DNA from: Peteryoungia algae
GTDB taxonomy: Bacteria; Pseudomonadota; Alphaproteobacteria; Rhizobiales; Rhizobiaceae
Direction: 5' to 3'
Assembly: GCF_030369675.1 (NCBI RefSeq)
Contig: NZ_CP128477.1
Span: 2,232,001 to 2,296,000 of the forward strand
DNA length: 64,000 nucleotides
Below the pieces are notes generated by a model. That model was not told the DNA's origin, did no database searches, and was given only the letters and a program-made list of their open reading frames with translations. The position numbers were made by a program, and so were the translations under genes. This document shows, piece after piece, positions 35,739 through 44,250 of the stretch (its first letter is position 1; the number at the start of each line of letters is the position of its first letter).

Positions 35739-36773
35739 TCAGGCCGAAAAGTCGATCTGCGCCTTCATCGCCTGGCTCCGGTCCGAGGCGAGCAGGAAGC
35801 CCTTCTCTGCCTCGGCCAGCGATACAGTATGGGTGATCAGCGGCTTCACGTCGATGAGCCCCTTGCGCATCAGTTCCACACCGGTCGCAAACTCCTGATG
35901 AAAGCGAAAGGAGCCACGCAGTTCGAGTTCCTTGGCCGTGATCGCCATCATCGGCAGTGTCATGTCGCCACCCAGGCCAAGCTGGAGGATGATCCCACGC
36001 GGCCTCAGGGCAGGAATGGCGCCGGCAAGGGCTGCGGCTACACCCGTGCATTCGTAGAGCACATCGAAGGTGCCCTTGTCCTCCGCATAGGCAGACAGAG
36101 CATCCGGCTCCTTCGCCGTGTTGATCACCCTGTCAGCCCCGACCTTGGCCGCCAGCGCCAGAGTGAAATCGGAAAGATCGGTCGCGACGATTTCTGCCGC
36201 ACCGGCCCGACGCGCCGAAAGGATCGAGAGCACGCCAATCGGCCCACAACCGGTGACGAGAACCCGCTTGCCGAAGAGACTGCCCGCCCGTGTTGTGGCA
36301 TGCAGGGTGACGGCCAGCGGCTCGGCCATGGCAGCTTCGCCCGAGGAAAGGCCCGTGGCGTCGACGCATTGATAGGCGTCTGCCACCAGGCTTTCTCTGA
36401 AAGCGCCCTGAATGTGGGGGAACGGCATGGCACTGCCATAAAAGCGCATGTTCAGGCACTGATTCTGCAGGCCTTCTGCACAAAACCGGCAGTGACCGCA
36501 GGGCCGCGAGGGAGAAACGGCGACGAGCTGTCCGATTTCAAAACCCGAAACGCCGGGACCGATCGCCTCGACCCTGGCCGAAACCTCGTGTCCGAGGATC
36601 ATGGGCTCGCGCAGACGCACAGCCCCGAAACCGCCGTGATTGAAGTAATGCAGGTCGGAGCCGCAGATTCCGCCCGTCGCCAGGCTCAGTCGCAACTGGC
36701 CTGCCTGGGCTTCTTCAACCGGACGATCTTCAACCCGGAGATCACGGGCGGCATGAATGACAATGGCTTTCAT
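35739..36773 (-). CDS. idnD: L-idonate 5-dehydrogenase-like zinc alcohol dehydrogenase
   Basis: 344-residue medium-chain dehydrogenase. Catalytic zinc ligands are C37 (ICGSD) and H62-E63 (GHE); the structural zinc cysteines are C92, C95, C98 and C106. The nucleotide-binding motif is GCGPIGVL. It oxidises L-idonate to 5-keto-D-gluconate in the idonate pathway, which the adjacent SDR and gluconokinase genes complete. It overlaps the preceding hydroxyacid dehydrogenase gene by one base (TGATG). Sorbitol or xylitol dehydrogenase activity is an alternative within the same family. Confidence 0.85.
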   Translation of the reverse strand: MKAIVIHAARDLRVEDRPVEEAQAGQLRLSLATGGICGSDLHYFNHGGFGAVRLREPMILGHEVSARVEAIGPGVSGFEIGQLVAVSPSRPCGHCRFCAEGLQNQCLNMRFYGSAMPFPHIQGAFRESLVADAYQCVDATGLSSGEAAMAEPLAVTLHATTRAGSLFGKRVLVTGCGPIGVLSILSARRAGAAEIVATDLSDFTLALAAKVGADRVINTAKEPDALSAYAEDKGTFDVLYECTGVAAALAGAIPALRPRGIILQLGLGGDMTLPMMAITAKELELRGSFRFHQEFATGVELMRKGLIDVKPLITHTVSLAEAEKGFLLASDRSQAMKAQIDFSA

Positions 36774-37720
36774 CAGAGCACCGGAGTAAGGAGGGTTTCA
36801 CCGGCGAAATGCGCGGTGAGATTGTCACGGACGAGCTTGCCCATGGCCTGGCGCGTTTCCAACGTACCGCTGGCATGATGCGGCTGGAGCAGTACATTCG
36901 GCAAGGTGAGAAAGCGCGGATTGAGGTTGGGCTCGCCCTCGAAGACATCGAGCGCAGCAGACCCGAGTTTGCCCGCCTCGAGAGCGTCGAGCAGAGCGTC
37001 CTCATCGATGTTGGAGGCGCGGCTGATATTGATCAGCATACCCTCCGGCCCCAGCGCCTCGATCACGTCTCGCCCGACGATGTGCCGGGTCACAGCGGAG
37101 GCCGCCAGTGTGACAAAGAGGAAGTCGGAGCGGGCAGCCAGCGCCACGGGGTCGGCGATGAATTCCCAATCCCCGGCAAAATCCTTGGCTGAAACATCGC
37201 TATAGGCGATCTCCATGTCGAAACCGGCGAGACGTTTGGCAACTTCATAGCCGATCCGCCCGAGACCGAGCACCCCTGCCCTGCGTCCCCAGACCCTGCG
37301 CTTCAGCGGATAGAGGCCCTTGGCCGCCCAGGACCCGTCCTTTACCCAGGTCTCGGCGCCGATCATCCCGCGCGACTGGACGAGCATCATTGCGACCCCG
37401 AGATCGGCGACGTCGTTGGTCAACACGTCGGGCGTGTTCGTCACCCGGATCCCGCGCTCGCGGCAGGCAGACAGATCGACAGCATCAAAGCCGACGCCAT
37501 AGACCGAAATGACTTCGAGATTGGGGCAGGCCGCAATGATGGCAGCATTCGCACCGAGTTCGCCGCGGGTTGCAATACCGCGGATTTTCGGACCGACTTC
37601 GGCCAGAAAGCCTGCTTTGTCTGAGGCCTCGAAATAGCGGTGCATGTGGAAGTTTTGCTCCAGCGGAACCTGGTCCCAGTCCGGATAGGGTCCCATCTGA
37701 AGAATGTCGGGCTTGGTCAT
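36773..37720 (-). CDS. D-2-hydroxyacid dehydrogenase (hydroxypyruvate/2-ketogluconate reductase type)
   Basis: 315-residue NAD(P)-dependent enzyme. It has the dinucleotide motif GLGRIG at about residue 151 and the catalytic set NISR (arginine), VFEGEP (glutamate) and PHHASGT (histidine). GhrB-like members reduce 2-ketogluconate to gluconate, which fits this cluster. First gene of the minus-strand row and divergent from the SDR gene across a 14-bp palindrome. Confidence 0.88.
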   Translation of the reverse strand: MTKPDILQMGPYPDWDQVPLEQNFHMHRYFEASDKAGFLAEVGPKIRGIATRGELGANAAIIAACPNLEVISVYGVGFDAVDLSACRERGIRVTNTPDVLTNDVADLGVAMMLVQSRGMIGAETWVKDGSWAAKGLYPLKRRVWGRRAGVLGLGRIGYEVAKRLAGFDMEIAYSDVSAKDFAGDWEFIADPVALAARSDFLFVTLAASAVTRHIVGRDVIEALGPEGMLINISRASNIDEDALLDALEAGKLGSAALDVFEGEPNLNPRFLTLPNVLLQPHHASGTLETRQAMGKLVRDNLTAHFAGETLLTPVL

Positions 37721-37751
37721 GGTGTCTCCCCAAGAATGCTTGACTTTCGAT

Positions 37752-37765
37752 TGTTATCGATAACA
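37752..37765. promoter_or_regulatory. LacI-type operator candidate TGTTATCGATAACA
   Basis: Perfect 14-bp palindrome between the divergent hydroxyacid dehydrogenase and SDR genes. It contains the same GTTATCGATAAC core as 33754-33765, and resembles E. coli gluconate-regulator sites. Confidence 0.7.
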
Positions 37766-37815
37766 TATACAAATCAAACACCGCTTGTCGAGAGCGAAAA
37801 CAGAAGGAGTAAGGC

Positions 37816-38571
37816 GTGGCACTGAACCTGTTCGACCTGAAGGGCAAACGCGCCCTGATCACGGGATCTTCGCAAGGGATCGGCTTTGCGCTGGCAGAAG
37901 GCCTGCGGGCGGCTGGCGCCGACATCATCCTGAACGGACGTGACGCGGCGAAGCTGGAAGATGCGGCCGCCCGGATCGAGGGCGCTGACACGCTGGCATT
38001 CGACGCGACCGACCATGAGGCCGTGCGCGCTGCCGTTGATGCCTACGAGACGTCCGGCAAGGCGATCGACATCCTGGTCAACAATGCCGGCATGCAGCAT
38101 CGCGCGCCGCTTGAAGACTTCCCGGCAGATGCTTTCGAGCGTCTGCTGCAGACCAACATCGCCAGCGTCTTTCATGTCGGACAGGCTGTCGCCCGCCACA
38201 TGATCGCCCGTGGACGCGGCAAGATCATCAATATCGCAAGCGTCCAGACTGCCCTCGCCCGCCCCTCCATTGCCCCCTACACCGCCACCAAGGGTGCGGT
38301 CGGCAACCTGACCAAGGGCATGGCCACCGATTGGGCAAAATACGGCCTGAACTGCAATGCGATTGCGCCCGGTTATTTCGACACGCCGCTGAATGCAGCC
38401 CTGGTTGCAGACCCGACCTTCTCGGCCTGGCTGGAAAAACGCACACCGGCCGGCCGCTGGGGCAAGGTCGAGGAATTGCAGGGCGCCTGCATCTTCCTCG
38501 CCTCCGACGCGTCCAGCTTCGTCAACGGACATATCCTCTATGTCGATGGCGGGATCACGGCATCGCTATGA
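37816..38571 (+). CDS. idnO: 5-keto-D-gluconate reductase-like SDR
   Basis: 251-residue classical short-chain dehydrogenase. The cofactor motif TGSSQGIG is at residues 16-23, NNAG at 89-92, and the catalytic residues are S142, Y155 and K159 (YTATK). It resembles gluconate 5-dehydrogenase, which reduces 5-ketogluconate to gluconate. The GTG start follows AAGGAGTAAGG. It leads a plus-strand operon and overlaps gluconokinase by four bases, joining the product of IdnD to the kinase. Confidence 0.87.
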   Translation: MALNLFDLKGKRALITGSSQGIGFALAEGLRAAGADIILNGRDAAKLEDAAARIEGADTLAFDATDHEAVRAAVDAYETSGKAIDILVNNAGMQHRAPLEDFPADAFERLLQTNIASVFHVGQAVARHMIARGRGKIINIASVQTALARPSIAPYTATKGAVGNLTKGMATDWAKYGLNCNAIAPGYFDTPLNAALVADPTFSAWLEKRTPAGRWGKVEELQGACIFLASDASSFVNGHILYVDGGITASL

Positions 38572-39068
38572 GCTTGCGCCTCGTCATCATGGGTGTCGCG
38601 GGTTGCGGCAAGTCGACCGTTGGCGCGGCCTTGTCCGAACAACTCGACATTCCCTACCAGGACGGCGACGACCTCCACAGCGCCGAAGCGGTTCGAAAGA
38701 TGAGCTCGGGAACACCGCTTGCTGATGACGATCGCTGGCCCTGGCTCGACCGGATTGCCGAAACCTTGAGGAACGAGGCGCCGCTTATCATCGGATGCTC
38801 GGCGCTTCGACGGGCCTATCGTGACCGGATCCGTGCGGGCGCCGGGGGAGACGTCACATTCGTCCATCTCGCAGGAGACCGCGACCTCATCGCATCCCGC
38901 ATGGCATCACGCGCCGGCCACTACATGCCCTTGTCACTGCTCGACAGCCAGTTCGCCACCTTGGAACGACCGGGGCCCGACGAGGCAATCGAAGTGGCGA
39001 TTGAACAACCAATGGAAGCCATCGTCGGACAGGTCCTGTCCACGCTCGGAGGAAGCCGCAATGACTGA
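38568..39068 (+). CDS. gntK: Gluconokinase
   Basis: 166-residue P-loop kinase making 6-phosphogluconate from gluconate. Walker A is GVAGCGKST at residues 9-17. The gluconokinase signature DGDDLHSAEAVRKMSSGTPL follows at about 32-51, then the CSALRRAYRD motif near 84. Length is typical for GntK/IdnK. The start overlaps the SDR stop (ATGA) and the end overlaps the next gene by eight bases. The product enters the Entner-Doudoroff or pentose phosphate route. Confidence 0.94.
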   Translation: MSLRLVIMGVAGCGKSTVGAALSEQLDIPYQDGDDLHSAEAVRKMSSGTPLADDDRWPWLDRIAETLRNEAPLIIGCSALRRAYRDRIRAGAGGDVTFVHLAGDRDLIASRMASRAGHYMPLSLLDSQFATLERPGPDEAIEVAIEQPMEAIVGQVLSTLGGSRND

Positions 39069-39948
39069 CAAAATCGCCTTGATCGGTGCCGGCGCCATGG
39101 GCGGCGCAATCGGCGCACGCCTCGCCGAAACAGGAACGGATCTGATTGTCTACGATCGCGATCCGGAAAAGATTGCGGCGCTCGTTGCAAAAGGGGCTGT
39201 GGCGGCCTCGTCCGCTGCTGAGGCCGCAAGCCAGGCCAAGGCCGTGATCCTCTCGCTCAATTCCGCGGCCATCGTCCGCGCCGCTGTCTTCGGGCCACAG
39301 GGCGTTGCGGACGGCGCCAAGCCGGGCACGCTGATCATCGACATGTCGTCGATTGACCCCGAGACCACCAAGGCGCTCGCAACGGAAGGCGCGACCCGTG
39401 ACTTGCGCTGGGTGGACAGCCCGCTCTCCGGCGGCATCCCGAAGGCAGCGATCGGCCAGCTCACCCTGATGCAGGGCGGCGCGCAAGGCGATGTGGAGGA
39501 AACGCAGGGCATCCTGTCGAAGCTGGCCGGCAACCAGACCCATATGGGTGGCCCGGGTGCCGGGCAGACCACCAAGATGATCAACCAGGTCCTCTGCGGC
39601 CTTGGCTTCCTTGCTGTCGCGGAGGCAACCGCCCTCGCCGAAGCAGCTGGTGTCGATGTCGAGAAGATCCCGCAGGCGCTGAAAGGTGGCCGGGCCGACA
39701 GCGCACTGCTGCAGGAATACATGCCGCGCTTTGCCACCCGGGATTATCGCCGCACCGGCCGCATCGACAACATGGTCAAGGACCTGAATGCAGCCCAGGA
39801 CCTGGCAAGACTGAGCAACACCTCGATGCCGCTCACCGCGATCTGCGCCGAAGTCCACCGCATGCTGACGGCCGCCGGCCTCGGCGGCGAAGACCAGGCC
39901 GCACTGATGGAATATTTCAAGGGACCCAACAAGGAGCTTGCCCCATGA
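39061..39948 (+). CDS. 3-hydroxyisobutyrate dehydrogenase-like NAD(P)-dependent oxidoreductase
   Basis: 295-residue beta-hydroxyacid dehydrogenase family protein. The N-terminal cofactor motif is GAGAMGGAIGARLA (residues 8-21), the substrate motif DSPLSGGIPKA is near 120, and the catalytic-lysine region GAGQTTKMINQ is near 170. The family includes tartronate semialdehyde reductase, 3-hydroxyisobutyrate dehydrogenase and 4-hydroxybutyrate enzymes. In this operon it may act on another sugar-acid intermediate; the substrate is unknown. Translationally coupled on both sides. Confidence 0.85.
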   Translation: MTDKIALIGAGAMGGAIGARLAETGTDLIVYDRDPEKIAALVAKGAVAASSAAEAASQAKAVILSLNSAAIVRAAVFGPQGVADGAKPGTLIIDMSSIDPETTKALATEGATRDLRWVDSPLSGGIPKAAIGQLTLMQGGAQGDVEETQGILSKLAGNQTHMGGPGAGQTTKMINQVLCGLGFLAVAEATALAEAAGVDVEKIPQALKGGRADSALLQEYMPRFATRDYRRTGRIDNMVKDLNAAQDLARLSNTSMPLTAICAEVHRMLTAAGLGGEDQAALMEYFKGPNKELAP

Positions 39949-40280
39949 TCACCCGCTACGCACTTTTCGATGGCCAGATTAACGAAGGTCAGTCCGAGGC
40001 GTTTCGCGCCGCCGTGCTCGCCGAGATCCTGCCGAAATGGCGGGCCTTCCCCGGCGCTCTTTCCGTCCGCGTCACCTTTGCGGAAAGCCGCGATGAAGGC
40101 GCACCGGAATACCCGATGATCCTCGCCATCAGCTATCCCGATCTGCCGAGCGTCGACGCTGCCCTTGCAAGTCCCATTCGCAGCGAGGCAAGAGCCGCGA
40201 CCGAGTCCGTACTGGCACGATTCTTTACCGGAAAGATCCATCATCACGTCACAACGGCGCACGAATACGGACCCGTGTGA
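39945..40280 (+). CDS. Small alpha/beta protein, possibly dimeric barrel-like
   Basis: 111-residue protein that I do not recognise with confidence. Its length, strand-helix pattern and repeated aromatic/His positions (ITRYALFDG at the start, ILAISYPD in the middle, HHHVTTAHEY at the end) suggest the ferredoxin-like Dabb/EthD/antibiotic-monooxygenase superfamily. It overlaps the preceding dehydrogenase by four bases, so it belongs to the gluconate operon. It may be an isomerase, a mutarotase-like accessory enzyme or a stress-responsive barrel. Confidence 0.6.
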   Translation: MITRYALFDGQINEGQSEAFRAAVLAEILPKWRAFPGALSVRVTFAESRDEGAPEYPMILAISYPDLPSVDAALASPIRSEARAATESVLARFFTGKIHHHVTTAHEYGPV

Positions 40281-40310
40281 GGCCTTGTCGGCGAGACTGG
40301 ATTTTCACCA

Positions 40311-40326
40311 GAGATAACGATAACAA
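40311..40326. promoter_or_regulatory. Imperfect LacI-type operator before regulator 2
   Basis: The sequence GATAACGATAAC lies immediately before the LacI start. One half, CGATAAC, is identical to the half-site of the palindromes at 33754 and 37752; the other half is degenerate. Confidence 0.4.
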
Positions 40327-40332
40327 AGTGGT

Positions 40333-41349
40333 ATGAGCACGCCCCGCAAAGCACCGACCATGGCCGATGTCGCCCGCCTCGCGGGCGTCTCGCCCATGAC
40401 GGTCAGCCGGGCGTTCAAGCGTGACTCCTCGGTAAGCGATGCGACACGCAGCGCGATCCTGGAAGCAGCCGATAACCTTGGCTATGTCTTCGACAGCACC
40501 GCCTCGAACCTGCGTTCACAGCGCACGGATTTTGTCGCCGTCACGATCCCGTCGATCAACAATGCGAACTTCGCCGATACCGTAAGGGGTTTGTCGGACG
40601 GGCTGAAGGAACGCGGCCTGCAGATCCTGCTCGGCTACACCGATTACGACATTCAGGAAGAAGAACGGCTGGTCGAGCAGTTGCTCCGCCGCCGCCCGGA
40701 AGCGATCGTCGTCACCGGCGGCCGCCACACGCCGCGCACCCGGCGTCTGCTGGAAAATGCAGGCATCCCAGTCATCGAGACCTGGGATCTGCCCGACGAT
40801 CCTGTCGGCCATGTCGTCGGCTTCTCCAACGCAGCCGCAGTTCGCACCATGGTCGACCACTTCGTGTCAGCCAAGATCACAAGGATTGCCTTTATCGGCG
40901 GCGATGCCGATCGCGACACCCGCGGCACCGATCGCCGCGCCGGCTTCATCGCGGCCATGCAGGCCCACGGCCTGGACGCCGACCGGCTGATCGCAGCGGG
41001 AACACCGCCGATCTCCATGAGAGAGGGCGCCGATGCCATGGGCCGATTGCTCGACACGCTTCCGGACACACAGGCCGTCATCTGCGTATCCGACCTATCC
41101 GCCTTTGGCGCCCTGACGGAATGCCAGAGGCGCGGCATCGATGTGCCCGGGCAGATGGCCGTCGCCGGCTTTGGCGACTATGAGATCGCCGGGATCTGCG
41201 TGCCGTCGCTGACTACGATCGACCCCCAGCCGCGCGAGATCGGCAAACGCGCCGCCGATCTCATCCTCGAAGTGCTCGATGGCAGGCAGTCAGATCCCGC
41301 GACCATCGCCCTTGAACCCATTCTGATGCGTCGCCTGTCGAGCCCTTGA
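40333..41349 (+). CDS. LacI family regulator 2 (gluconate-type)
   Basis: 338-residue repressor with the N-terminal helix-turn-helix MADVARLAGVSPMTVSRAFK (residues 10-29) and a type I periplasmic-binding-like sensor domain. The pattern resembles E. coli GntR of the LacI family. It lies directly downstream of the gluconate operon, 52 bp after the small barrel gene, with an operator-like half-site just before the ATG, suggesting autoregulation. It ends at a strong terminator shared with the convergent TRAP operon. Confidence 0.88.
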   Translation: MSTPRKAPTMADVARLAGVSPMTVSRAFKRDSSVSDATRSAILEAADNLGYVFDSTASNLRSQRTDFVAVTIPSINNANFADTVRGLSDGLKERGLQILLGYTDYDIQEEERLVEQLLRRRPEAIVVTGGRHTPRTRRLLENAGIPVIETWDLPDDPVGHVVGFSNAAAVRTMVDHFVSAKITRIAFIGGDADRDTRGTDRRAGFIAAMQAHGLDADRLIAAGTPPISMREGADAMGRLLDTLPDTQAVICVSDLSAFGALTECQRRGIDVPGQMAVAGFGDYEIAGICVPSLTTIDPQPREIGKRAADLILEVLDGRQSDPATIALEPILMRRLSSP

Positions 41350-41360
41350 TTGCATACAAA

Positions 41361-41387
41361 AAAGGGGCGCGTTGACCGCGCCCCTTT
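41361..41387. terminator. Bidirectional rho-independent terminator
   Basis: AAAGGGGCGCG (41361-41371) and CGCGCCCCTTT (41377-41387) form a perfect 11-bp stem with a 5-base loop. On the minus strand it runs into TTTTTTGT, so it terminates the TRAP operon, and on the plus strand it ends the LacI transcript. Confidence 0.9.
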
Positions 41388-41404
41388 CATTGGCATTCAA
41401 GGCT

Positions 41405-42379
41405 TCACTTCTGGGTGGCAAGCACCGCATTGACGACAGTGTCGCCATTCGCAGCGGTATAGCCATCCCAGACCGACTTGACCGCGGCCTGGAAGGCGGC
41501 AGCGTCGACATCCGTGTTGACCTCCATGCCGGCGGCCTGCAGCTCAGCGATCATCGACGCCTCTTTCTCCTGCGCCAACTTGCGCTGCATGGCGACAGCC
41601 TCGGCAGCCACATCGAGGACCACCTTCTGCTCGTCGGCAGTCAGACCGTTGAACTTGGCGTCGTTGATGGCGAGCGCGAGCGCGGAGTAAGCATGCTGCG
41701 TCATGCTCAGATACTTCTGCACTTCATTGAACTTGAACGACAGGACGATGCCGATTGGATGATCCTGTGCATCGACCACACCGGTCTCAAGTGCGGTGTA
41801 GAGTTCGGCGACCGGCAGCTGTGTCGGATTGGCGCCGAGGGCCGCGAACATGTCGTTCAGGGCCTTGGAGTTGTTGACGCGCATGTTGAGCCCGGAAACA
41901 TCGGCCGGCACGCGGATCGGACCCCGATTGTTGGTCATGTTGCGGTAGCCGTTTTCCGGATAGCCGAGCATCTTCAGACCGTGCTGGGTGAACTGGGCGG
42001 ATACTCCCTGCCCGACCTCGCCGTCGAGAACCTTGTAGGCAAGCTCACGGCTGGGGAACATGAAGGGCAGTTCGAAGGCGCCGGCATCCGGCACCAGGCC
42101 GGTCAGGTTGTTGAGACCGGTCATGACGATGTCGATGATGCCGGAACGGGCGCCGTCGATCATTGCCTGGTCGTTGCCGAGCTGCCCCTGCGGGAAGATC
42201 GTCACCTTGACCGATCCGTTCGTGCGGGCCTCGACCTGCTCCTTGAAGAAGACGGAAAGGGTCTGTTGCAGATCGGTATCGGGGGCGGCATGGGCAAGTT
42301 TCAGTTCTGTTTCGGCATGAGCCGAAACGCCGGTGAAGGCGATTGCGGTTGCCAGTCCAAGCATTTTCAAGATTTTCAT
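41405..42379 (-). CDS. TRAP transporter substrate-binding protein 2 (DctP family)
   Basis: 324-residue periplasmic receptor. The signal peptide MKILKMLGLATAIAFTGVSA ends near residue 22 (AHAETELKLAH). The carboxylate-binding arginine is in NMRVNNSKAL, and TALETGVVDAQDHPIG is the family TGxVDGQ-like element. The ATG at 42379 follows GGGAGGAG; the much longer frame that crosses it is only a shadow of the permease gene. Last gene of the minus-strand row small permease, large permease, binding protein. The likely ligand is a sugar acid such as gluconate or idonate. Confidence 0.92.
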   Translation of the reverse strand: MKILKMLGLATAIAFTGVSAHAETELKLAHAAPDTDLQQTLSVFFKEQVEARTNGSVKVTIFPQGQLGNDQAMIDGARSGIIDIVMTGLNNLTGLVPDAGAFELPFMFPSRELAYKVLDGEVGQGVSAQFTQHGLKMLGYPENGYRNMTNNRGPIRVPADVSGLNMRVNNSKALNDMFAALGANPTQLPVAELYTALETGVVDAQDHPIGIVLSFKFNEVQKYLSMTQHAYSALALAINDAKFNGLTADEQKVVLDVAAEAVAMQRKLAQEKEASMIAELQAAGMEVNTDVDAAAFQAAVKSVWDGYTAANGDTVVNAVLATQK

Positions 42380-42405
42380 GTCAGGCTCCTCCCTGTTGTG
42401 AAGTC

Positions 42406-43686
42406 TCACCCGCCAAGGAATTTGGCGGGAACGGTAATGAGTTGTGGAAAGATGATGAATAGGCCGAGCAGCGTGGCGTAGGCGAAGAGAAATGGCATCA
42501 CGCCGCGCACCGCCACGCTCATTGGCACGCGTCCGACCCCGCAGATGACGTTGAGCACCGTACCGACCGGGGGTGTCAGAAGTCCGATCGAGCAGTTGAG
42601 GATGAACATCAGTCCGAAATAGACCGGATCGATGCCCGCCATCTTCACCACCGGCATAAACAGCGGCACGAGGATCAGAACGGTTGGAGACAGGTCCATC
42701 ACCATTCCGACCGCAAGCACGATCAGCATGATGACCAGCATCAGAAGGCGCGGACTGTCGATGAGGGGCTGGAGCATTACAGCCAGCTGTTGCGGCAGTT
42801 GGGCAACCGTGATCAGCCAGGCGGCGACCATGGCCGCACCCACGAGGAACATGACCATGGCGGTCGAACGCCCGGCCGTGACCAGCACTTCGAGCAGGAT
42901 CTTCCAGGTGAGCGCACGATAGACAACCGTCGAAACAACGATCGCATAGACAGCGGCCACCACTGCGGCTTCGGTCGGCGTGAAGGCGCCGGAGCGTATG
43001 CCACCGATGATGATGACCGGCAGGAGCAGCGCCCAGATACCATCTTTCAGGGCTGCAAGCCGTTCCTTGCCACTCGCCTTCGGCAGTGTCTCGATCTGCT
43101 CCTTGCGCATGATGAAGGACCAGACCGCCATGAGCGTTACGCCCATCATCATCCCTGGCGCGATGCCGGCCATGAACAGCTTGGCAATGGAGATATTGCC
43201 GGCAACGCCGATGAGGATCAGCGGCAAGGATGGTGGAATGATCGGCGCGATGATCCCGCCCGAGGCCAGCAATCCCAGACTGCGGCCTTCCGGGTAGCCG
43301 GCCTTGCGCATCATGGGATAGAGGATCGCGACCAGGGCCGCGGCATCCGCGACGGCCGAGCCGGATAGCCCGGCCAGAACGATCGCGGTCAGGATGGCGA
43401 CGTAGCCGAGGCCGCCGCGCTTGTGGCCGACAAGCGTCATGGCGAGCCGGACGATCCGCTCCGAAAGCCCACCCTTGGACATGACTTCGCCAGCCACGAG
43501 GAAGAAGGGGATGGCAAGCAGCGGAAAGCTGTCCACGCCGTTGATCAGCCCCTGCGCCAGGATATCCGGGCTGAACGTGCCCAGATGCAGCATGAGTGCC
43601 ATGGCAGAAAGCAGGAGGGCAAAGGCGACGGGAAGACCGGCAAGGATTGCGACAAACAAAACGCCGAGGAACAGGATGAGTGTCAT
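42406..43686 (-). CDS. TRAP transporter large permease 2 (DctM family)
   Basis: 426-residue inner-membrane protein with about 12 helices. It has the DctM landmarks AGLSGSAVADAAALVAI, IIPPSLPLILIG and the C-terminal LLTPPVGTVLNVICGV. It overlaps the small permease by four bases. It completes the second TRAP system in the window, placed between two LacI genes. Confidence 0.93.
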   Translation of the reverse strand: MTLILFLGVLFVAILAGLPVAFALLLSAMALMLHLGTFSPDILAQGLINGVDSFPLLAIPFFLVAGEVMSKGGLSERIVRLAMTLVGHKRGGLGYVAILTAIVLAGLSGSAVADAAALVAILYPMMRKAGYPEGRSLGLLASGGIIAPIIPPSLPLILIGVAGNISIAKLFMAGIAPGMMMGVTLMAVWSFIMRKEQIETLPKASGKERLAALKDGIWALLLPVIIIGGIRSGAFTPTEAAVVAAVYAIVVSTVVYRALTWKILLEVLVTAGRSTAMVMFLVGAAMVAAWLITVAQLPQQLAVMLQPLIDSPRLLMLVIMLIVLAVGMVMDLSPTVLILVPLFMPVVKMAGIDPVYFGLMFILNCSIGLLTPPVGTVLNVICGVGRVPMSVAVRGVMPFLFAYATLLGLFIIFPQLITVPAKFLGG

Positions 43687-44174
43687 TCCTTGGTATCCTC
43701 CGGAAGGCGGGCATCAACGCTCATCGGATCGATGAAACGAACAACGGCGATCGAGGCCATCAGAACGGCCGAAACGACACCAGCGAGATAAAAGAGGCCG
43801 GACGGAAGGCCCGTGAGCGGAGACAGGTTGTTCCAGTTCGCGATCGTCTGATTGAGCGCACCGATGAACAGCATTCCGACAGCGATGAGCACCACGACCC
43901 AGCAAATGCGGCGCAGGATCGGCACCGCCCTTGGCATCAGGGATTCGGAGAACTCGGCGACAGCGAGATGCTCGCCACGGCGCAAGACTACCGCGGCTCC
44001 CAGCATGACGACCCAGACGAACCACAGTCGGGCCAACTCGACGGATTGCCGTATGCCCGACGAAAAGCCGTAGCGCAGGACCACATTGGCAAAGACGAGG
44101 GCGATCATGGCCGCGAGGATGACAGCCATCAGGATGTCGATCATCGACCAGATTGCCCGGATCAGACGTCGCAT
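43683..44174 (-). CDS. TRAP transporter small permease 2 (DctQ family)
   Basis: 163-residue four-helix membrane protein. The DctQ pattern ELARLWFVWVVMLGAAVVLRRGEH is visible at about residues 45-68. The ATG at 44174 has GGAGGAGGA eight bases upstream; the frame extends 28 codons further but without a ribosome site and through operator sequence. First gene of the TRAP operon, divergent from LacI regulator 3. Confidence 0.9.
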   Translation of the reverse strand: MRRLIRAIWSMIDILMAVILAAMIALVFANVVLRYGFSSGIRQSVELARLWFVWVVMLGAAVVLRRGEHLAVAEFSESLMPRAVPILRRICWVVVLIAVGMLFIGALNQTIANWNNLSPLTGLPSGLFYLAGVVSAVLMASIAVVRFIDPMSVDARLPEDTKE

Positions 44175-44214
44175 GAAATCCTCCTCCCCGAAGACTCGTT
44201 GCGTTGAACCCATC

Positions 44215-44236
44215 ATTGGGTTATCGTTAACCCAAT
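44215..44236. promoter_or_regulatory. 22-bp inverted repeat, putative LacI operator
   Basis: Arms ATTGGGTTA and TAACCCAAT are perfect 9-mers around TCGT, between the divergent TRAP operon and LacI 3. It is followed at 44240-44250 by GTATCGATAAC, a one-base-short version of the GTTATCGATAAC site. Confidence 0.6.
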
Positions 44237-44239
44237 TTG

Positions 44240-44250
44240 GTATCGATAAC
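44240..44250. promoter_or_regulatory. LacI-type operator candidate GTATCGATAAC
   Basis: Near copy of the GTTATCGATAAC palindrome seen at 33754 and 37752 (one T missing), six bases before the LacI 3 start codon. Confidence 0.5.

Noticed and set aside
41405-43717. 770-codon frame fusing the TRAP large permease region to the binding protein
   Set aside because: The upstream part is a wrong-frame reading of the permease gene; the binding protein starts with its own signal peptide at 42379.
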